From Lachnospiraceae bacterium (GTDB lineage Bacteria > Bacillota > Clostridia > Lachnospirales > Lachnospiraceae): a stretch of DNA of 64,000 bases. The notes beneath the pieces were generated by a model that saw only the letters and a list, made by a program, of their open reading frames with translations, ran no database searches and was not told where the DNA came from. The DNA is taken from contig JAAUZX010000026.1 of the NCBI GenBank assembly GCA_014804365.1, positions 41,730 through 105,729 of the forward strand, read 5' to 3'. This document shows, piece after piece, positions 19,701 to 28,485 of this stretch; positions within the stretch are counted from its first letter, which is position 1; each line of letters starts with the position of its first letter. Both the position numbers and the translations under genes were made by a program.

Positions 19701-21693
19701 CGAAGGTTTTGATGCGGCTAAGGCGCCGACTGTAATTGTTACCGGAAAAGGAAATTATAAGGATAAAGAGAAAGTTTATTTTACTATCAGCCCGAAGAAT
19801 ATTACAGATGAAGATATTACTGTTTCGGATATAGCACCATCTTTGCCGACCAATAAGAATCAGACACCTGTACCTAAGGTAACCTGGGGCAAGAAAAAAC
19901 TGACCAACAAGACTGACTATACGGTTACCTACTATTCTGACGAGATGTGTACACAGACGGTAATACCCAGGGATCCGGGGACGTACTATGTGAAAGTATC
20001 GGGAAAGGGCAATTACACCGGAGAAAGAGTTTTGACGTTTGTAATTGCCGAAAGTACACAGAAGCTTGTCAGCAAGTTATCTGTAGGAAAAATAAAAGAT
20101 AAGCCATATACAGGTTTACCAATAGAACTTGCCTCCACGGAACTTGTTGTTATGGATGGAAAAAATGTGTTGACGGCAGGGAAAGATTATATAGTCACAT
20201 ATCAGGATAACCATACTGATATAGGAACGGTCACTTTGACCATTACAGGTGTTGGGGAGATCTATGTGGGTACGAAGACTGTCACTTTCAAAATTACCGG
20301 AGCAACACTTGGCAAAGCTTCTATGACAGGGTTTAAGGCATCCTTATCTTATGCATATGGAAGCACGGTAAACCAGTCGGTATCATTTACGTATGATGGT
20401 GTAATGCTAAGCGGTATTTCTGCGTCCGAATATGCAGAATTAACTGATGTCGATACGAAAAGAAGTTATGACTATACTTACGAATATACAAACAACATTA
20501 ATCCGGGAAGGGCAACTGTCGTATATACAGGTATCAACAGGTTCACCGGAACTATAAGGAAGACCTATACCATTACCGGAACAGCACTCAGCAAGGCAAA
20601 AATTGAAACGGCCATATCTTCCTTTACATATGATGGCACTGCCAAAACGCAGGATATTCTTAAGCTGACATACACAGCTTCTGGGACGGTGGAGCCTGTG
20701 GAACTTAACGGGATACTTAAGAGTGATTATGATAAGCTTGGGACAACAGAACAGCTTAAATATGATTACATTATTGATTACCAGAATAATGTAAGGGCTG
20801 GAACTGCTAAAATTATACTGACAGGTGTCAACGGCTATACTGGAACGGTAACGAAGACATATAAGATTGCTCCATTTGATATTTCAAAGGATGCTTCAAA
20901 TACGTTTAAAATTGCTCTGGATAGCAGTGCCGTTTATTATTCAAAAGCAGGTGCAAAGCCTGAACCGGTAGTGACCTTCAACGGAGAAGTACTTAAAAAG
21001 GGAACGGACTATACGGTAAGCTGGTCAAATAATAAGGCAGTGAATGATGGAACCGGAACAAAAAAGCCGACAATAACAGTAAAAGGAAAAGGTAATTTCA
21101 AGGGTACTGATGGGACAACCACGTTTACTATCTCACAGCGACTTATTGACGACGGTAGTATTAAGGTGTCTGTTTCGGATAAGGTATATTCCACTAAGAA
21201 GAATGCATGGAAATCATCAGTTGTTGTTATTGATGCGGATGGTAAAAAACTTTCAATGGGAACAGATTATGAAAAGGCGGTGGTTTATACTTATAAGGAC
21301 AGCGGAGCGCTGGTTGCTGACAGTGACGTAGTTCCTGCTGGAACTACAATTGTTGCCACTGTTACAGGCAAAGGTAACTATATCGGAGCTCTGTCAGGGG
21401 AGTATAGAGTCGTTACGAAGGATATAGGTAAGGTCACAGCCACCGTGTATCCCAAGACTTATACGGGTAAAGAGGTAAAACTTTCCGAGAGTGATATCAT
21501 TTTTAAGTCTGGTAAAGATCTTTTGACCGGTGTGACCTATACTATTGACGAGTCAACCTATAAGAACAATATTAATAAAGGCAAGGCAACAGTCGTAATT
21601 AACGGAACAGGAGATTATGGTGGTGCCAAGAAGATCACATACACCATTGGAGCAAAAGGCTTCCTATGGTGGTGGAGGAACCTGAGCAATTAG
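13738..21693 (+). CDS. Giant secreted/surface protein: BspA-like DUF285 repeats, InlB B-repeats, CARDB-like and Ig/MBG-like repeats
   Basis: Signal peptide MKKSKRRLLTGLLCIALLGADIMSSGIQVFAA; acidic Glu/Asp/Ser stretch; repeated MFxGCSSLTxLDLSxFDTANVTDMGYMF; two FDxxGG...GWYT...LFARY/TVYAYW modules; repeated KDYTVTYxNN...GKGNYKG modules; C-terminus IGAKGFLWWWRNLSN. Confidence 0.9.
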   Translation: MKKSKRRLLTGLLCIALLGADIMSSGIQVFAANPAIELEAEYEESSEDSNENDIVDDDSTDKSDSNVIEAEEEDESEDEQEKENSQEQDTDEDNVDRINEDESKDSADEAESGSTDEDKIVENIGADGVASESVVEILARISSEDDLERGVVDEDYGHIAWVIDVNGKLKVEGTGDYCNPDPASSSLPPWYSPRYCILSAEINVKGMTNSSYMFTQCERLKSVDLRGLDTTNVTDMSRMFFKCESLTNLDLRNFNTRNVINMYNMFFGCDSLTSINVSSFNIENVVDMGGMFEGCESLTSLDISSFSIANATDINMGRMFEGCSSLTTLDLSSLDTANATDMGYMFEGCSSLTRLDVSGFDTVNVKNMTGMFSNCTNLASLNLSDFNTVNVTDMGYMFDGCSSLTNLDLSNFDTANVTDMGYMFHNCSSLVGLDISSFDTANVTTMRDMFSWCGNLIGLDVKNFETVNVESMFYMFAGCENLTHLDVSNFITTNVKNFDSMFAGCKKLTKLDLRTFDMLDIDAGGSFYMLDGCYGLNEIYTPIIGSDRRISLPKETDSDVWYMHDGTKIDYISDLSESVHIMKNEIPGKYGITFDPQGGKINYNEQTGLSTLILSTGAEDKIKKLPDGVKDDYLFVGWYTAVEGGTRVTEDYIFTENTTLFARYEEKPLTAEQSAIKPKSVTYKYAYEKIDVLKKAHSIESDHEPFTLVCTSVVQTKVRNYILYYNEEVIAESANGAFIDIDPSKYDTGGVFYLETVGADNGKTAERVKVKLLLQIKNKNIAVPSSISLFGSGFSVTLDEDVPIVGGQKISLAFPDIPFSCVVEDNKIKLGLNLKEKTLYSADSYNGETTSTPPKSLSQQVEEWKKDLRKSRDIKKDVKGYLEKDDLDADIPGMEKKCKLTVFGYLESEFYRSYATGAHEFKTVSGEIVVAISGSRTTQKQSAIPIGFLTIPVTFNCSYTGNGTLTGKLKWDFTSASFFPLDADVTGSVSVAVEPYGGVGVGKWVSVGLYGKAEIGTNFTVASTATTRGLDDVYLYGEAGIKAYFAKKEGKVSLISMATLEKKWPTYFDNKNHLLLWSRKQDSLMNKVDSSDVSRSAPGMELMDIQFAMSEVENSSVVRGFVDLGKYIDNAYAGAEPQIASSDAATILVYIDYDTSRAEANQTVVKYALIADDGTISTPVIMFDDGTADTNPVLYSTGNDIYCAYLNSDKVYDDNDDPDIDAYVGTFGVSVSKYDSEKGAFIDLGRVNKNHCYCYAPQLTETEEGIKLVWAENMDNDIFGLTGHNTIYSSVYSGGEWSVPDNVAENVNSITSLAVSPTGFVAWAVDEDNDLTTDIQSIYVDNVLQAHDSASYLTWTNLPGVMGTVLACNINGGLAYIDGSSFVEYFEEGIMDSSSPFVVYNGSIYFLKTSGGQRNVLAAFSDNNNETGIGQLTITDDYVDAFSLSNGKLAALITKVSANEEDGNMSTSSSIYIYDDERYDLVLDEANYDLDFAMPGKRMPINLAVSNAGTKTISSFNVTLESGESQEVDCILAPGESKTLTVYMTAPDSFAKDVIIKVSETDGVDSDESNNEQILKLSRTELSVVTKFLIENDARYLEATVTNDSYIDASMTLTAYDCDDNEINSVSEDVEAKSAKIYTIDISSYIPEDDTDSFVYVTVRTDQEEYYESNNTDSAGIWNMDPGEITVTGSDTENSSDVGGYTDGVLWILDGDGNAVIGIRSEEDNTNTELTESVWTDTSAERVTNIIVEELVTSIGENAFSNCNNLENITVLNDECRLAAGAIPSGTTVYGNYGSTAYEYAVDNGLKFEALDELTHDHRWDDGSITVEPTYEADGIEVYTCVYCGITCEKTLPMLGSANETVYYLVTFDSCNGDIGIISKNIVYEGICGELPVPTKKGYEFGGWYTEEGGNGELFTKDTVVTDNITVYAYWYYQGMAVEGVESDYIYTGAQIKPVATVYDGANLLANKKDYTVTYKNNTKVYTLTEADEGFDAAKAPTVIVTGKGNYKDKEKVYFTISPKNITDEDITVSDIAPSLPTNKNQTPVPKVTWGKKKLTNKTDYTVTYYSDEMCTQTVIPRDPGTYYVKVSGKGNYTGERVLTFVIAESTQKLVSKLSVGKIKDKPYTGLPIELASTELVVMDGKNVLTAGKDYIVTYQDNHTDIGTVTLTITGVGEIYVGTKTVTFKITGATLGKASMTGFKASLSYAYGSTVNQSVSFTYDGVMLSGISASEYAELTDVDTKRSYDYTYEYTNNINPGRATVVYTGINRFTGTIRKTYTITGTALSKAKIETAISSFTYDGTAKTQDILKLTYTASGTVEPVELNGILKSDYDKLGTTEQLKYDYIIDYQNNVRAGTAKIILTGVNGYTGTVTKTYKIAPFDISKDASNTFKIALDSSAVYYSKAGAKPEPVVTFNGEVLKKGTDYTVSWSNNKAVNDGTGTKKPTITVKGKGNFKGTDGTTTFTISQRLIDDGSIKVSVSDKVYSTKKNAWKSSVVVIDADGKKLSMGTDYEKAVVYTYKDSGALVADSDVVPAGTTIVATVTGKGNYIGALSGEYRVVTKDIGKVTATVYPKTYTGKEVKLSESDIIFKSGKDLLTGVTYTIDESTYKNNINKGKATVVINGTGDYGGAKKITYTIGAKGFLWWWRNLSN
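14370..15350 (+). repeat. Tandem ~72-75-bp coding repeats (DUF285 units)
   Basis: Repeated ~25-aa units such as LTNLDLSNFDTANVTDMGYMFDGCSS. Confidence 0.9.
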
Positions 21694-21783
21694 ATTGTTG
21701 ACGATGATGCGTAGTTTATTCCTATACATATTATCACCAATAATAAGAGAAGTTATATTTAGCGGAGCGGCATCGTACCTTAG

Positions 21784-21812
21784 TTGTAAAAAATATACAA
21801 TCGTGATATACT
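21784..21812 (+). promoter_or_regulatory. Sigma-A-type promoter
   Basis: TTGTAA (21784-21789), 17-bp spacer, TATACT (21807-21812), upstream of 21850. Confidence 0.6.
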
Positions 21813-21849
21813 AAGCAATGATATTTTTGAAAAAGATCAGGAATGGATA

Positions 21850-24417
21850 ATGAACAGGATACTCAATAGAAGACAGGCAATCTGTGGAACGGTCTGGATC
21901 ATTGTACTGTGCGCGATGTTTGCACTGTGGCCGGTGCGTCTGATCAAGGAGACGGTGACTGCCAACAGTAAGACGTTGCCCGGGACTGTTATGGAATCTG
22001 AGGAGATTACGTCAGGCTATGTGGTACAGCAGATGTTCATCGCTCAGTATGACAGATTAAAAAATATTGATATTTACCTCCATGAGGGAACGACAGGGGA
22101 AGAGTTCAATTTCGTGCTGTATGATGCTGCTATGCATGTGATCATGCAGCAGGTGATCGATACGGAAGATATGAAGACTATTCCGGGCTTCTGTACTGTG
22201 CAGGTCAATATCGATACACAGGTCGGCAGGGAATATTATTTCCTGCTGCAGGGGATTGAAGCGCCGTTTCGTGTGGCGTATCAATATACGGCGGATTCGG
22301 GAAATATTTATAACGGTACGCTGTATTATGGCAATGTGGAAGACACAGAGCGCTGCATGATAGCCGTGTATGAATATGAGGTACCGCTTCGCAAGGGCAA
22401 AACACTACTGTGTGCTGCTCTGTTTGTGTTGTCTGCGGTTCTGGTCTCTTATTTTACAAGCAGGTACTATCGGAGATATCCGGAGAGAAATGCACTGGTC
22501 ACGGTGGAACAGACTGTCAAGGCTGTGTGTAATCCGCTTATTATACTTGCAGGCGGTGTGGCGTGCGCGGCGGTGTGGCCCTGCAAATTGTTCACGACAA
22601 ATACTGTGTCGATTTTCTTCTATGAAGGGGGTATTCTGTTTACGGCCGCACTGCTGCTCTATGCGGTTAATCATGACAGGACAGGCTGTGCCACGGACAG
22701 GACGGTCTTTGATGTTCTGAAAACAAATATGCCGGGCGGGTTGCAGTCAATGATGTTTGCAGGAGCGATCTGGGCTTGCTGTAACTATATGAACGGGCTG
22801 TATGAGATCCATCATACCATGGCGTACAGACAGCAGTTGATTTTCTTTGCGCTGGCGGTGATTGTGACTTATAAGCGCAAGGATATTCTAAATATAATAA
22901 ACTTCGTGTATCTCATCGCGGCGGCTTTTATCGGTATGCGTTATTATCACAGTGCCGTGGCGGCGCTGACAGACCCGGAAGAGCTTCAGATTCTCGTGGT
23001 GAAGCTTACCGTGTGGGCCGGTATTCTGGCTGGGCTTGTGGTGATTGGCACCATACGGGTTCTGGTACGGGGGCGGGTTAGAGGTATATGTATTCCGTAC
23101 TGTGTTTTAGTGACGGTGTTTTTTGCAGCGATTATCTTATATCGCAATACGAGAGGATGGCCGGTCTATCTGGTATGTTCTTTTGTTCTGTTTTATCTGA
23201 ACATGGCAGCATGGGATGGGAAGGCGCAGTTGCTTCGGAATATCTGTAATGGCATCCTGCTTCACTTCGGGGTGATGGTGGTGTACTGTCTGTTACACAG
23301 GCCGTATATGTTTTTTCAATACTACAGATATCCCTTCATCTTCCATACGGTGACGATGTCGGCGGTATATCTTGCCTTGGTAGTGGGCGCCGCACTGGTG
23401 AAGTTTTTAGACGTATACAGGAGAGAACAGAGATTGGCGGTTGTCCATAAAGAGCTGTTTATGTTCGGCGTATCGGCAGTGTATCTGCTGTTTACGTTAT
23501 CCAGAACGGGATATCTGGCGGTTTTAGTCATGTCGGTGGTGATGATTCCGGTGCTATGTTTCTCCATGCGGAATAGATGGCGCGGTATGCTGCAAAGCAT
23601 TGGTATGATGCTGCTTGCGACCGCAGTTTGTTTTCCGGTGGTATTTACGGCTCAGAGGATGGTTCCGGCGGTAGTCGCCAGACCGCAGATGCATGAGATC
23701 GAAGAACTTCCCGTAGAGATCGTGCACGGCAGGGATATGGATTCTTATTATTACATTACCATCCAGCGGTTCATACAGGTATTTCAGATGAAGGTGCTTG
23801 GCATACCGGAGGAGGAGAGCCTGCAGGCAATGGATATGGTTGCCGATGCGAAGGAGGAGCTGTCCGGCGATCCGTATGTTCTGGAGGGAGAGGCGATTCT
23901 GCTTGCATCGTTACGGGATACGGCGTCGGGAGCAGAGGGCTTGATAGCCGACGGGCAGATAATGGATATGGCATCTGCGGATACGCAGCCGGAGGGCGAA
24001 ACCGGGGATGATGAGGATAGTGAGGAAGAATATTCCTATACAAACGGAAGATTAGAAATATTCAGACTGTATTATAATAATCTCAACAAGGTTGGGCATG
24101 AAGACATGGGTATTATGGAGCCGAACGGTCATTATAACGTTCATGCACATAATATCTACCTGCAGGCTGCCTATGATCACGGGATCTATGTGGGCATGAT
24201 ATTTATTCTGTTGGGCGTCGGCACGCTGGTGCAGGCGGCAGTCTATTTTCACAGACACAAAGAGGATAGAGCTTGTGCGGCGCTGCCGCTTGCCCTGTTG
24301 ATTCTTTTTGCGGTTGCGGGGCTGACGGAATGGATTTTCCATCCCTGCAGTTCGATTGCGTATTGTTTACTGTTGACAATGGCACCGCTTTTGATCGATA
24401 GAAAAAAAGCGGTGTAG
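21850..24417 (+). CDS. O-antigen ligase/polymerase-like membrane protein
   Basis: 855 aa, many TMs; VYLLFTLSRTGYLAVLV and NVHAHNIYLQAAYDHGIYVGMIF typical of Wzy_C/WaaL. Confidence 0.8.
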   Translation: MNRILNRRQAICGTVWIIVLCAMFALWPVRLIKETVTANSKTLPGTVMESEEITSGYVVQQMFIAQYDRLKNIDIYLHEGTTGEEFNFVLYDAAMHVIMQQVIDTEDMKTIPGFCTVQVNIDTQVGREYYFLLQGIEAPFRVAYQYTADSGNIYNGTLYYGNVEDTERCMIAVYEYEVPLRKGKTLLCAALFVLSAVLVSYFTSRYYRRYPERNALVTVEQTVKAVCNPLIILAGGVACAAVWPCKLFTTNTVSIFFYEGGILFTAALLLYAVNHDRTGCATDRTVFDVLKTNMPGGLQSMMFAGAIWACCNYMNGLYEIHHTMAYRQQLIFFALAVIVTYKRKDILNIINFVYLIAAAFIGMRYYHSAVAALTDPEELQILVVKLTVWAGILAGLVVIGTIRVLVRGRVRGICIPYCVLVTVFFAAIILYRNTRGWPVYLVCSFVLFYLNMAAWDGKAQLLRNICNGILLHFGVMVVYCLLHRPYMFFQYYRYPFIFHTVTMSAVYLALVVGAALVKFLDVYRREQRLAVVHKELFMFGVSAVYLLFTLSRTGYLAVLVMSVVMIPVLCFSMRNRWRGMLQSIGMMLLATAVCFPVVFTAQRMVPAVVARPQMHEIEELPVEIVHGRDMDSYYYITIQRFIQVFQMKVLGIPEEESLQAMDMVADAKEELSGDPYVLEGEAILLASLRDTASGAEGLIADGQIMDMASADTQPEGETGDDEDSEEEYSYTNGRLEIFRLYYNNLNKVGHEDMGIMEPNGHYNVHAHNIYLQAAYDHGIYVGMIFILLGVGTLVQAAVYFHRHKEDRACAALPLALLILFAVAGLTEWIFHPCSSIAYCLLLTMAPLLIDRKKAV

Positions 24418-24426
24418 GATGAAACT

Positions 24427-26310
24427 ATGAACAAAGAGAGAAAACCCTTTAATGTAAAACTGTTTTATAGGAGAACCTGTCTGATCATATATGATGTGAT
24501 CAGTGTGATTCTGGCGAGTTATCTGGCGATTGTGATGCGTTATGAATTCCGCGTGGACGCGATACCGGAGCATTTTCTGAGTCCGATTGAACATGTGATG
24601 CCGTTAAACATCGTGGTGACGCTGGCAATTTTTTACGTGTTCCGTCTGTACAGCAGTCTCTGGGCTTTCGCGGGTGAGTCAGAATTACAGAATATTGTGG
24701 TATCCTGCGTACTGTCTACTATTGTAAACAGTATATGCCTGCAATTTTTTAAGACTACGTCCAGTGCGGTGCCCAGAAGTTACTATTTCCTTTATCTGTT
24801 CCTGTTGATCACATGTATATTCAGCAGCCGTTTCTCATACCGATTCTTCCGGAGCCTGAAACATAAGCAGCAGAATAAGAAGAACAGGATTGCCGTTATG
24901 GTGATCGGAGCGGGGGAAGCAGCGAATCTGATAATTAAGGAGATCGTCAACAGCAACTTTTCCACTATGGTTATCAAATGTATTATTGATGATGACAAGG
25001 GAAAATGGGGAAGATATATTCAAGGTATCAAGGTCGTGGGAGGCCGTGACAAGATCGTGGAATGTGCCGATATCTATGAGGTGGACGAGATTATCGTGGC
25101 GATGCCGTCGGCCACCAGGGCAGAGATTAAAAGTATTCTGGAGATCTGTAAGGATACAAACTGTAAGCTGCGTTCCCTGCCGGGCATGTACCAGTTGGTG
25201 AACGGTGAAGTTAACGTCAGTAAACTGCGGGATGTAGAGGTGGAGGATCTGCTGGGCAGAGATCCGATCAGTGTAGATCTGGATTCCATTCTCGGCTATG
25301 TGCAGGGTAAATCGGTGCTGGTCACCGGAGGAGGCGGCTCCATCGGCAGTGAGCTGAGCCGGCAGATTGCGTCACACAGGCCAAAGAGGCTTATTATTGT
25401 AGATATTTATGAGAATACGGTGTATGATGTGCAGCAGGAATTGAGGGCGAAATATCCTGAGCTGGATCTGGTAGTGCTGATTGCATCCGTGCGGAATACA
25501 AACCGCATGAACTATATATTCTCGGAATATCGTCCTGATATTGTATATCATGCGGCGGCGCACAAGCATGTGCCGCTTATGGAGGACAGTCCTACCGAGG
25601 CGATTAAGAATAACGTGTTCGGAACTTTTAAGACCGCACAGGCAGCCGCTATGAGCGGTGTGCAGCGCTTCGTTATGATCTCCACCGATAAGGCGGTAAA
25701 TCCGACTAATATAATGGGAGCCAGCAAACGGATCTGCGAGATGATCATACAGACTTTTGACAAGCATTACGAGACGGAGTTTGTGGCGGTTCGGTTCGGC
25801 AATGTGCTAGGCAGTAACGGCAGCGTTATTCCTCTGTTTCGCAAACAGATTGCTGCGGGCGGACCGGTAACCGTGACCCATCCGGATATCATCCGTTATT
25901 TTATGACAATCCCGGAGGCGGTGTCGCTTGTCCTGCAGGCAGGCGCTTATGCTAAAGGCGGGGAGATCTTTGTGCTGGACATGGGAGAACCCGTGAAAAT
26001 ACTGGATCTGGCGCAGAATCTGATCAAATTGTCGGGCTATCGTGTTGGGGAGGATATCCAGATTGAATTTACGGGGCTACGACCGGGCGAGAAGCTGTAT
26101 GAAGAGCTGCTCATGGACGAGGAAGGCATGAAGGATACGGCGAATAAGATGATCCATATCGGAAAGCCGATTGAACTCAATGAACATGAATTTTTTGCGC
26201 AGCTAAAAGAGCTTAAAGATGAATGTCAGGTCGAAAATTCGGATATCAGACCGCTTATTAAGAAGATTGTTCCGACTTATCACAGTCAGGATGAGGAGAA
26301 CCAGAAATAG
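24427..26310 (+). CDS. Membrane-anchored UDP-GlcNAc 4,6-dehydratase (PglF/CapD/WbpM-like)
   Basis: N-terminal TMs, VLVTGGGGSIGSELSRQIASHRPKRLIIVDIYENTVYDVQQEL, HAAAHKHVPLMEDSPTEAIKNNVFGT. Confidence 0.95.
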   Translation: MNKERKPFNVKLFYRRTCLIIYDVISVILASYLAIVMRYEFRVDAIPEHFLSPIEHVMPLNIVVTLAIFYVFRLYSSLWAFAGESELQNIVVSCVLSTIVNSICLQFFKTTSSAVPRSYYFLYLFLLITCIFSSRFSYRFFRSLKHKQQNKKNRIAVMVIGAGEAANLIIKEIVNSNFSTMVIKCIIDDDKGKWGRYIQGIKVVGGRDKIVECADIYEVDEIIVAMPSATRAEIKSILEICKDTNCKLRSLPGMYQLVNGEVNVSKLRDVEVEDLLGRDPISVDLDSILGYVQGKSVLVTGGGGSIGSELSRQIASHRPKRLIIVDIYENTVYDVQQELRAKYPELDLVVLIASVRNTNRMNYIFSEYRPDIVYHAAAHKHVPLMEDSPTEAIKNNVFGTFKTAQAAAMSGVQRFVMISTDKAVNPTNIMGASKRICEMIIQTFDKHYETEFVAVRFGNVLGSNGSVIPLFRKQIAAGGPVTVTHPDIIRYFMTIPEAVSLVLQAGAYAKGGEIFVLDMGEPVKILDLAQNLIKLSGYRVGEDIQIEFTGLRPGEKLYEELLMDEEGMKDTANKMIHIGKPIELNEHEFFAQLKELKDECQVENSDIRPLIKKIVPTYHSQDEENQK

Positions 26311-26317
26311 AGAAATT

Positions 26318-26371
26318 GTAACTATTCAGCGCAGGTCGAAGCATTTACTGCTGAGACCGTAAGAATATGAT
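26318..26371. mobile_element. Candidate degenerate member of the GTAAC...GTTAC element family
   Basis: Starts GTAACTATTCAG (26318-26329); the 54-bp segment is flanked by direct repeat TAGAGAAATT (26308-26317 and 26372-26381). Confidence 0.4.
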
Positions 26372-26411
26372 TAGAGAAATTCTATAAATCCGGAAAGGTA
26401 AAGAGGCTGTT

Positions 26412-27548
26412 ATGGAGAAGAAAAGGATATACTTATCGTGCCCGACCATGCACGGGGAAGAACAGAAATATGTACAGGAGGCATTTGACACGAACTGGGT
26501 TGCGCCGCTTGGCCCTAATGTCAGTGCTTTCGAACAGGAGATAGCGGCATATACGGGCTGCGGTCACGCGGCGGCGCTCAGTGCGGGAACGGCGGCGATC
26601 CATCTGGCGCTTAGGTTGATCGGGGCAGAACAGGGCGATATCGTGTTTGTGTCGGATCTGACCTTCTCGGCAACCTGTAATCCGATCGCGTATGAGGATG
26701 CGACACCGGTATTTATCGATGCGGAACCGGATACATGGAATATGTCTCCGGAGGCGCTTAAGCGGGCTTTTGAGAAATATCCGCATCCGAAGGCGGTGAT
26801 CTGTGTGCATTTGTACGGTACTCCCGCAAAATTGGATGAGATCATGGCAATCTGCGAGGAACACGGTGTACCGATGATCGAGGATGCGGCGGAGTCTTTG
26901 AGCAGTACTTACAAGGGACGGCATACGGGCACTTTCGGTAAATACGGCATTTATTCTTTTAACGGAAATAAGATTATCACCACTTCCGGCGGTGGTATGC
27001 TGGTATCGGCAGAGGAAGAGGCAACGAAACGTGCTACCTTCCTGGCTACACAGGCAAGGGATCCCGCCAGACATTATCAACATTCCCAGATTGGGTATAA
27101 TTATCGTATGAGCAATGTCACGGCAGGAATCGGTCGGGGACAGCTTCTCCATATAGAGGAGCATAAGGCAAAGAAGAAAGCGATCTATAAACAGTATCAG
27201 GAAGCTTTCGCGGATATGCCGCAGATCAGCATGAATCCGCTGAATCCGGAGGGAGATGCAAACTGCTGGCTGTCCTGTATTACAATTAAAGACGGGTGTA
27301 ATGTAACACCTGATATGATAATGGACGCATTGGCGGAAGAGAATATTGAGTCGCGTCCGATCTGGAAACCGATGCATTTGCAGCCTGTTTTTGAGAAATG
27401 TGATTTCATCGCTCACAATGAGGACGGAAGCAGTGTGGGCGAGGATATATTCAATAGAGGGCTCTGTCTGCCCAGCGATATTAAGAACACGGATGAGGAT
27501 ATGGAGCTGATCATTCGTACGGTTCGCGGGTGTTTCGGAAGGAAATAG
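26412..27548 (+). CDS. DegT/DnrJ/EryC1/StrS aminotransferase (PglE-like)
   Basis: RIYLSCPTMHGEEQKYVQEAFDTNWVAPLGPNVSAFEQEIAAYTGCGHAAALSAGTAAIHLAL...GKYGIYSFNGNKIITTSGGGML; downstream of a PglF-like gene. Confidence 0.92.
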   Translation: MEKKRIYLSCPTMHGEEQKYVQEAFDTNWVAPLGPNVSAFEQEIAAYTGCGHAAALSAGTAAIHLALRLIGAEQGDIVFVSDLTFSATCNPIAYEDATPVFIDAEPDTWNMSPEALKRAFEKYPHPKAVICVHLYGTPAKLDEIMAICEEHGVPMIEDAAESLSSTYKGRHTGTFGKYGIYSFNGNKIITTSGGGMLVSAEEEATKRATFLATQARDPARHYQHSQIGYNYRMSNVTAGIGRGQLLHIEEHKAKKKAIYKQYQEAFADMPQISMNPLNPEGDANCWLSCITIKDGCNVTPDMIMDALAEENIESRPIWKPMHLQPVFEKCDFIAHNEDGSSVGEDIFNRGLCLPSDIKNTDEDMELIIRTVRGCFGRK

Positions 27549-27564
27549 AATAATACGGGTATAA

Positions 27565-27816
27565 TTGGAGAAATATATGTATTCTTTTGAGGATGAAGAA
27601 AAGCGATCGATGTGTGAGGAAATTGCTCATTTTTTTAAGGAAGAGCATGATCTGGATCTCGGAATTATCGGAACCGGAAAGGTGCTGGATTTTTTTCAGG
27701 AGATGCTGGGAGACAGAGTTTATAATAAGGCACTGGATGATGCAAAGAAGTTTTATGAGAAGTATGCGGATAATATGGAGACGGATTATTACGCTTTGTA
27801 TAGGGACGTGAGATAA
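27565..27816 (+). CDS. DUF2164-like small protein
   Basis: 83 aa, FFKEEHDLDLGIIGTGKVLDFFQEMLGDRVYNKALDDAKKFYEKYADNMETDYYAL resembles DUF2164. Confidence 0.75.
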   Translation: MEKYMYSFEDEEKRSMCEEIAHFFKEEHDLDLGIIGTGKVLDFFQEMLGDRVYNKALDDAKKFYEKYADNMETDYYALYRDVR

Positions 27817-27829
27817 AGAGGAACTGCGT

Positions 27830-28465
27830 ATGTATAAGAAGTGTATCAAGCGATGGTTGGATTTTCTTTTGTCATTATGCGGGATTATTGTACTCAGTCC
27901 GGTTTTGCTGGTGCTCTGTATGTTGGTGCGTGTGAAGCTGGGAAGCCCTGTATTATTCCGGCAGGAGCGGCCGGGGAGGGACGAGAAGATCTTCACATTG
28001 TGTAAATTTCGCACAATGACGGATGAAAAGGACGAGAACGGAAAGCTTCTGCCGGATGCGGTTAGACTGACAAAGTTCGGTAAGTTCCTGCGTGGGACAA
28101 GCCTAGATGAATTGCCGGAACTTTTTAATATTCTAAAGGGCGATATGAGTATTATAGGTCCCAGACCGCTGCTGGTGTCGTATCTGCCCTATTACAGTGA
28201 GCGGGAGCGGCTTCGTCACAGTGTGCGGCCGGGACTGACGGGGTTAGCGCAGGTCAGCGGACGCAATTTCATTGATTGGGACAGGCGGCTTGCCAAGGAT
28301 GTGGAGTATGTGGAGAATCTTACCTTCGGCATGGATGTGAAGGTGTTGTGGATGACAGTGAAGACGGTGCTTGGGCATGCCGATGAGGTGGCGGAGGATA
28401 CCAATGCGGTGGAGGGCAATTTTGCCGAGATACGCCGGAAGAGGCTGGAAGAAGCGGGAGAATAG
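27830..28465 (+). CDS. Undecaprenyl-phosphate sugar phosphotransferase (PglC-like)
   Basis: KRWLDFLLSLCGIIVLSPVLLVLCMLVRVKLGSPVLFRQERPGRDEKIFTLCKFRTMTDEKDENGKLLPDAVRLTKFGKFLRGTSLDELPELFNILKGDMSIIGPRPLL. Confidence 0.95.
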   Translation: MYKKCIKRWLDFLLSLCGIIVLSPVLLVLCMLVRVKLGSPVLFRQERPGRDEKIFTLCKFRTMTDEKDENGKLLPDAVRLTKFGKFLRGTSLDELPELFNILKGDMSIIGPRPLLVSYLPYYSERERLRHSVRPGLTGLAQVSGRNFIDWDRRLAKDVEYVENLTFGMDVKVLWMTVKTVLGHADEVAEDTNAVEGNFAEIRRKRLEEAGE

Positions 28466-28485
28466 AGAAAGGTGCGGGTAGCGGG

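Noticed and set aside
26433-27416. 327-aa minus-strand ORF
   Set aside because: Antisense shadow of the PglE-like aminotransferase.
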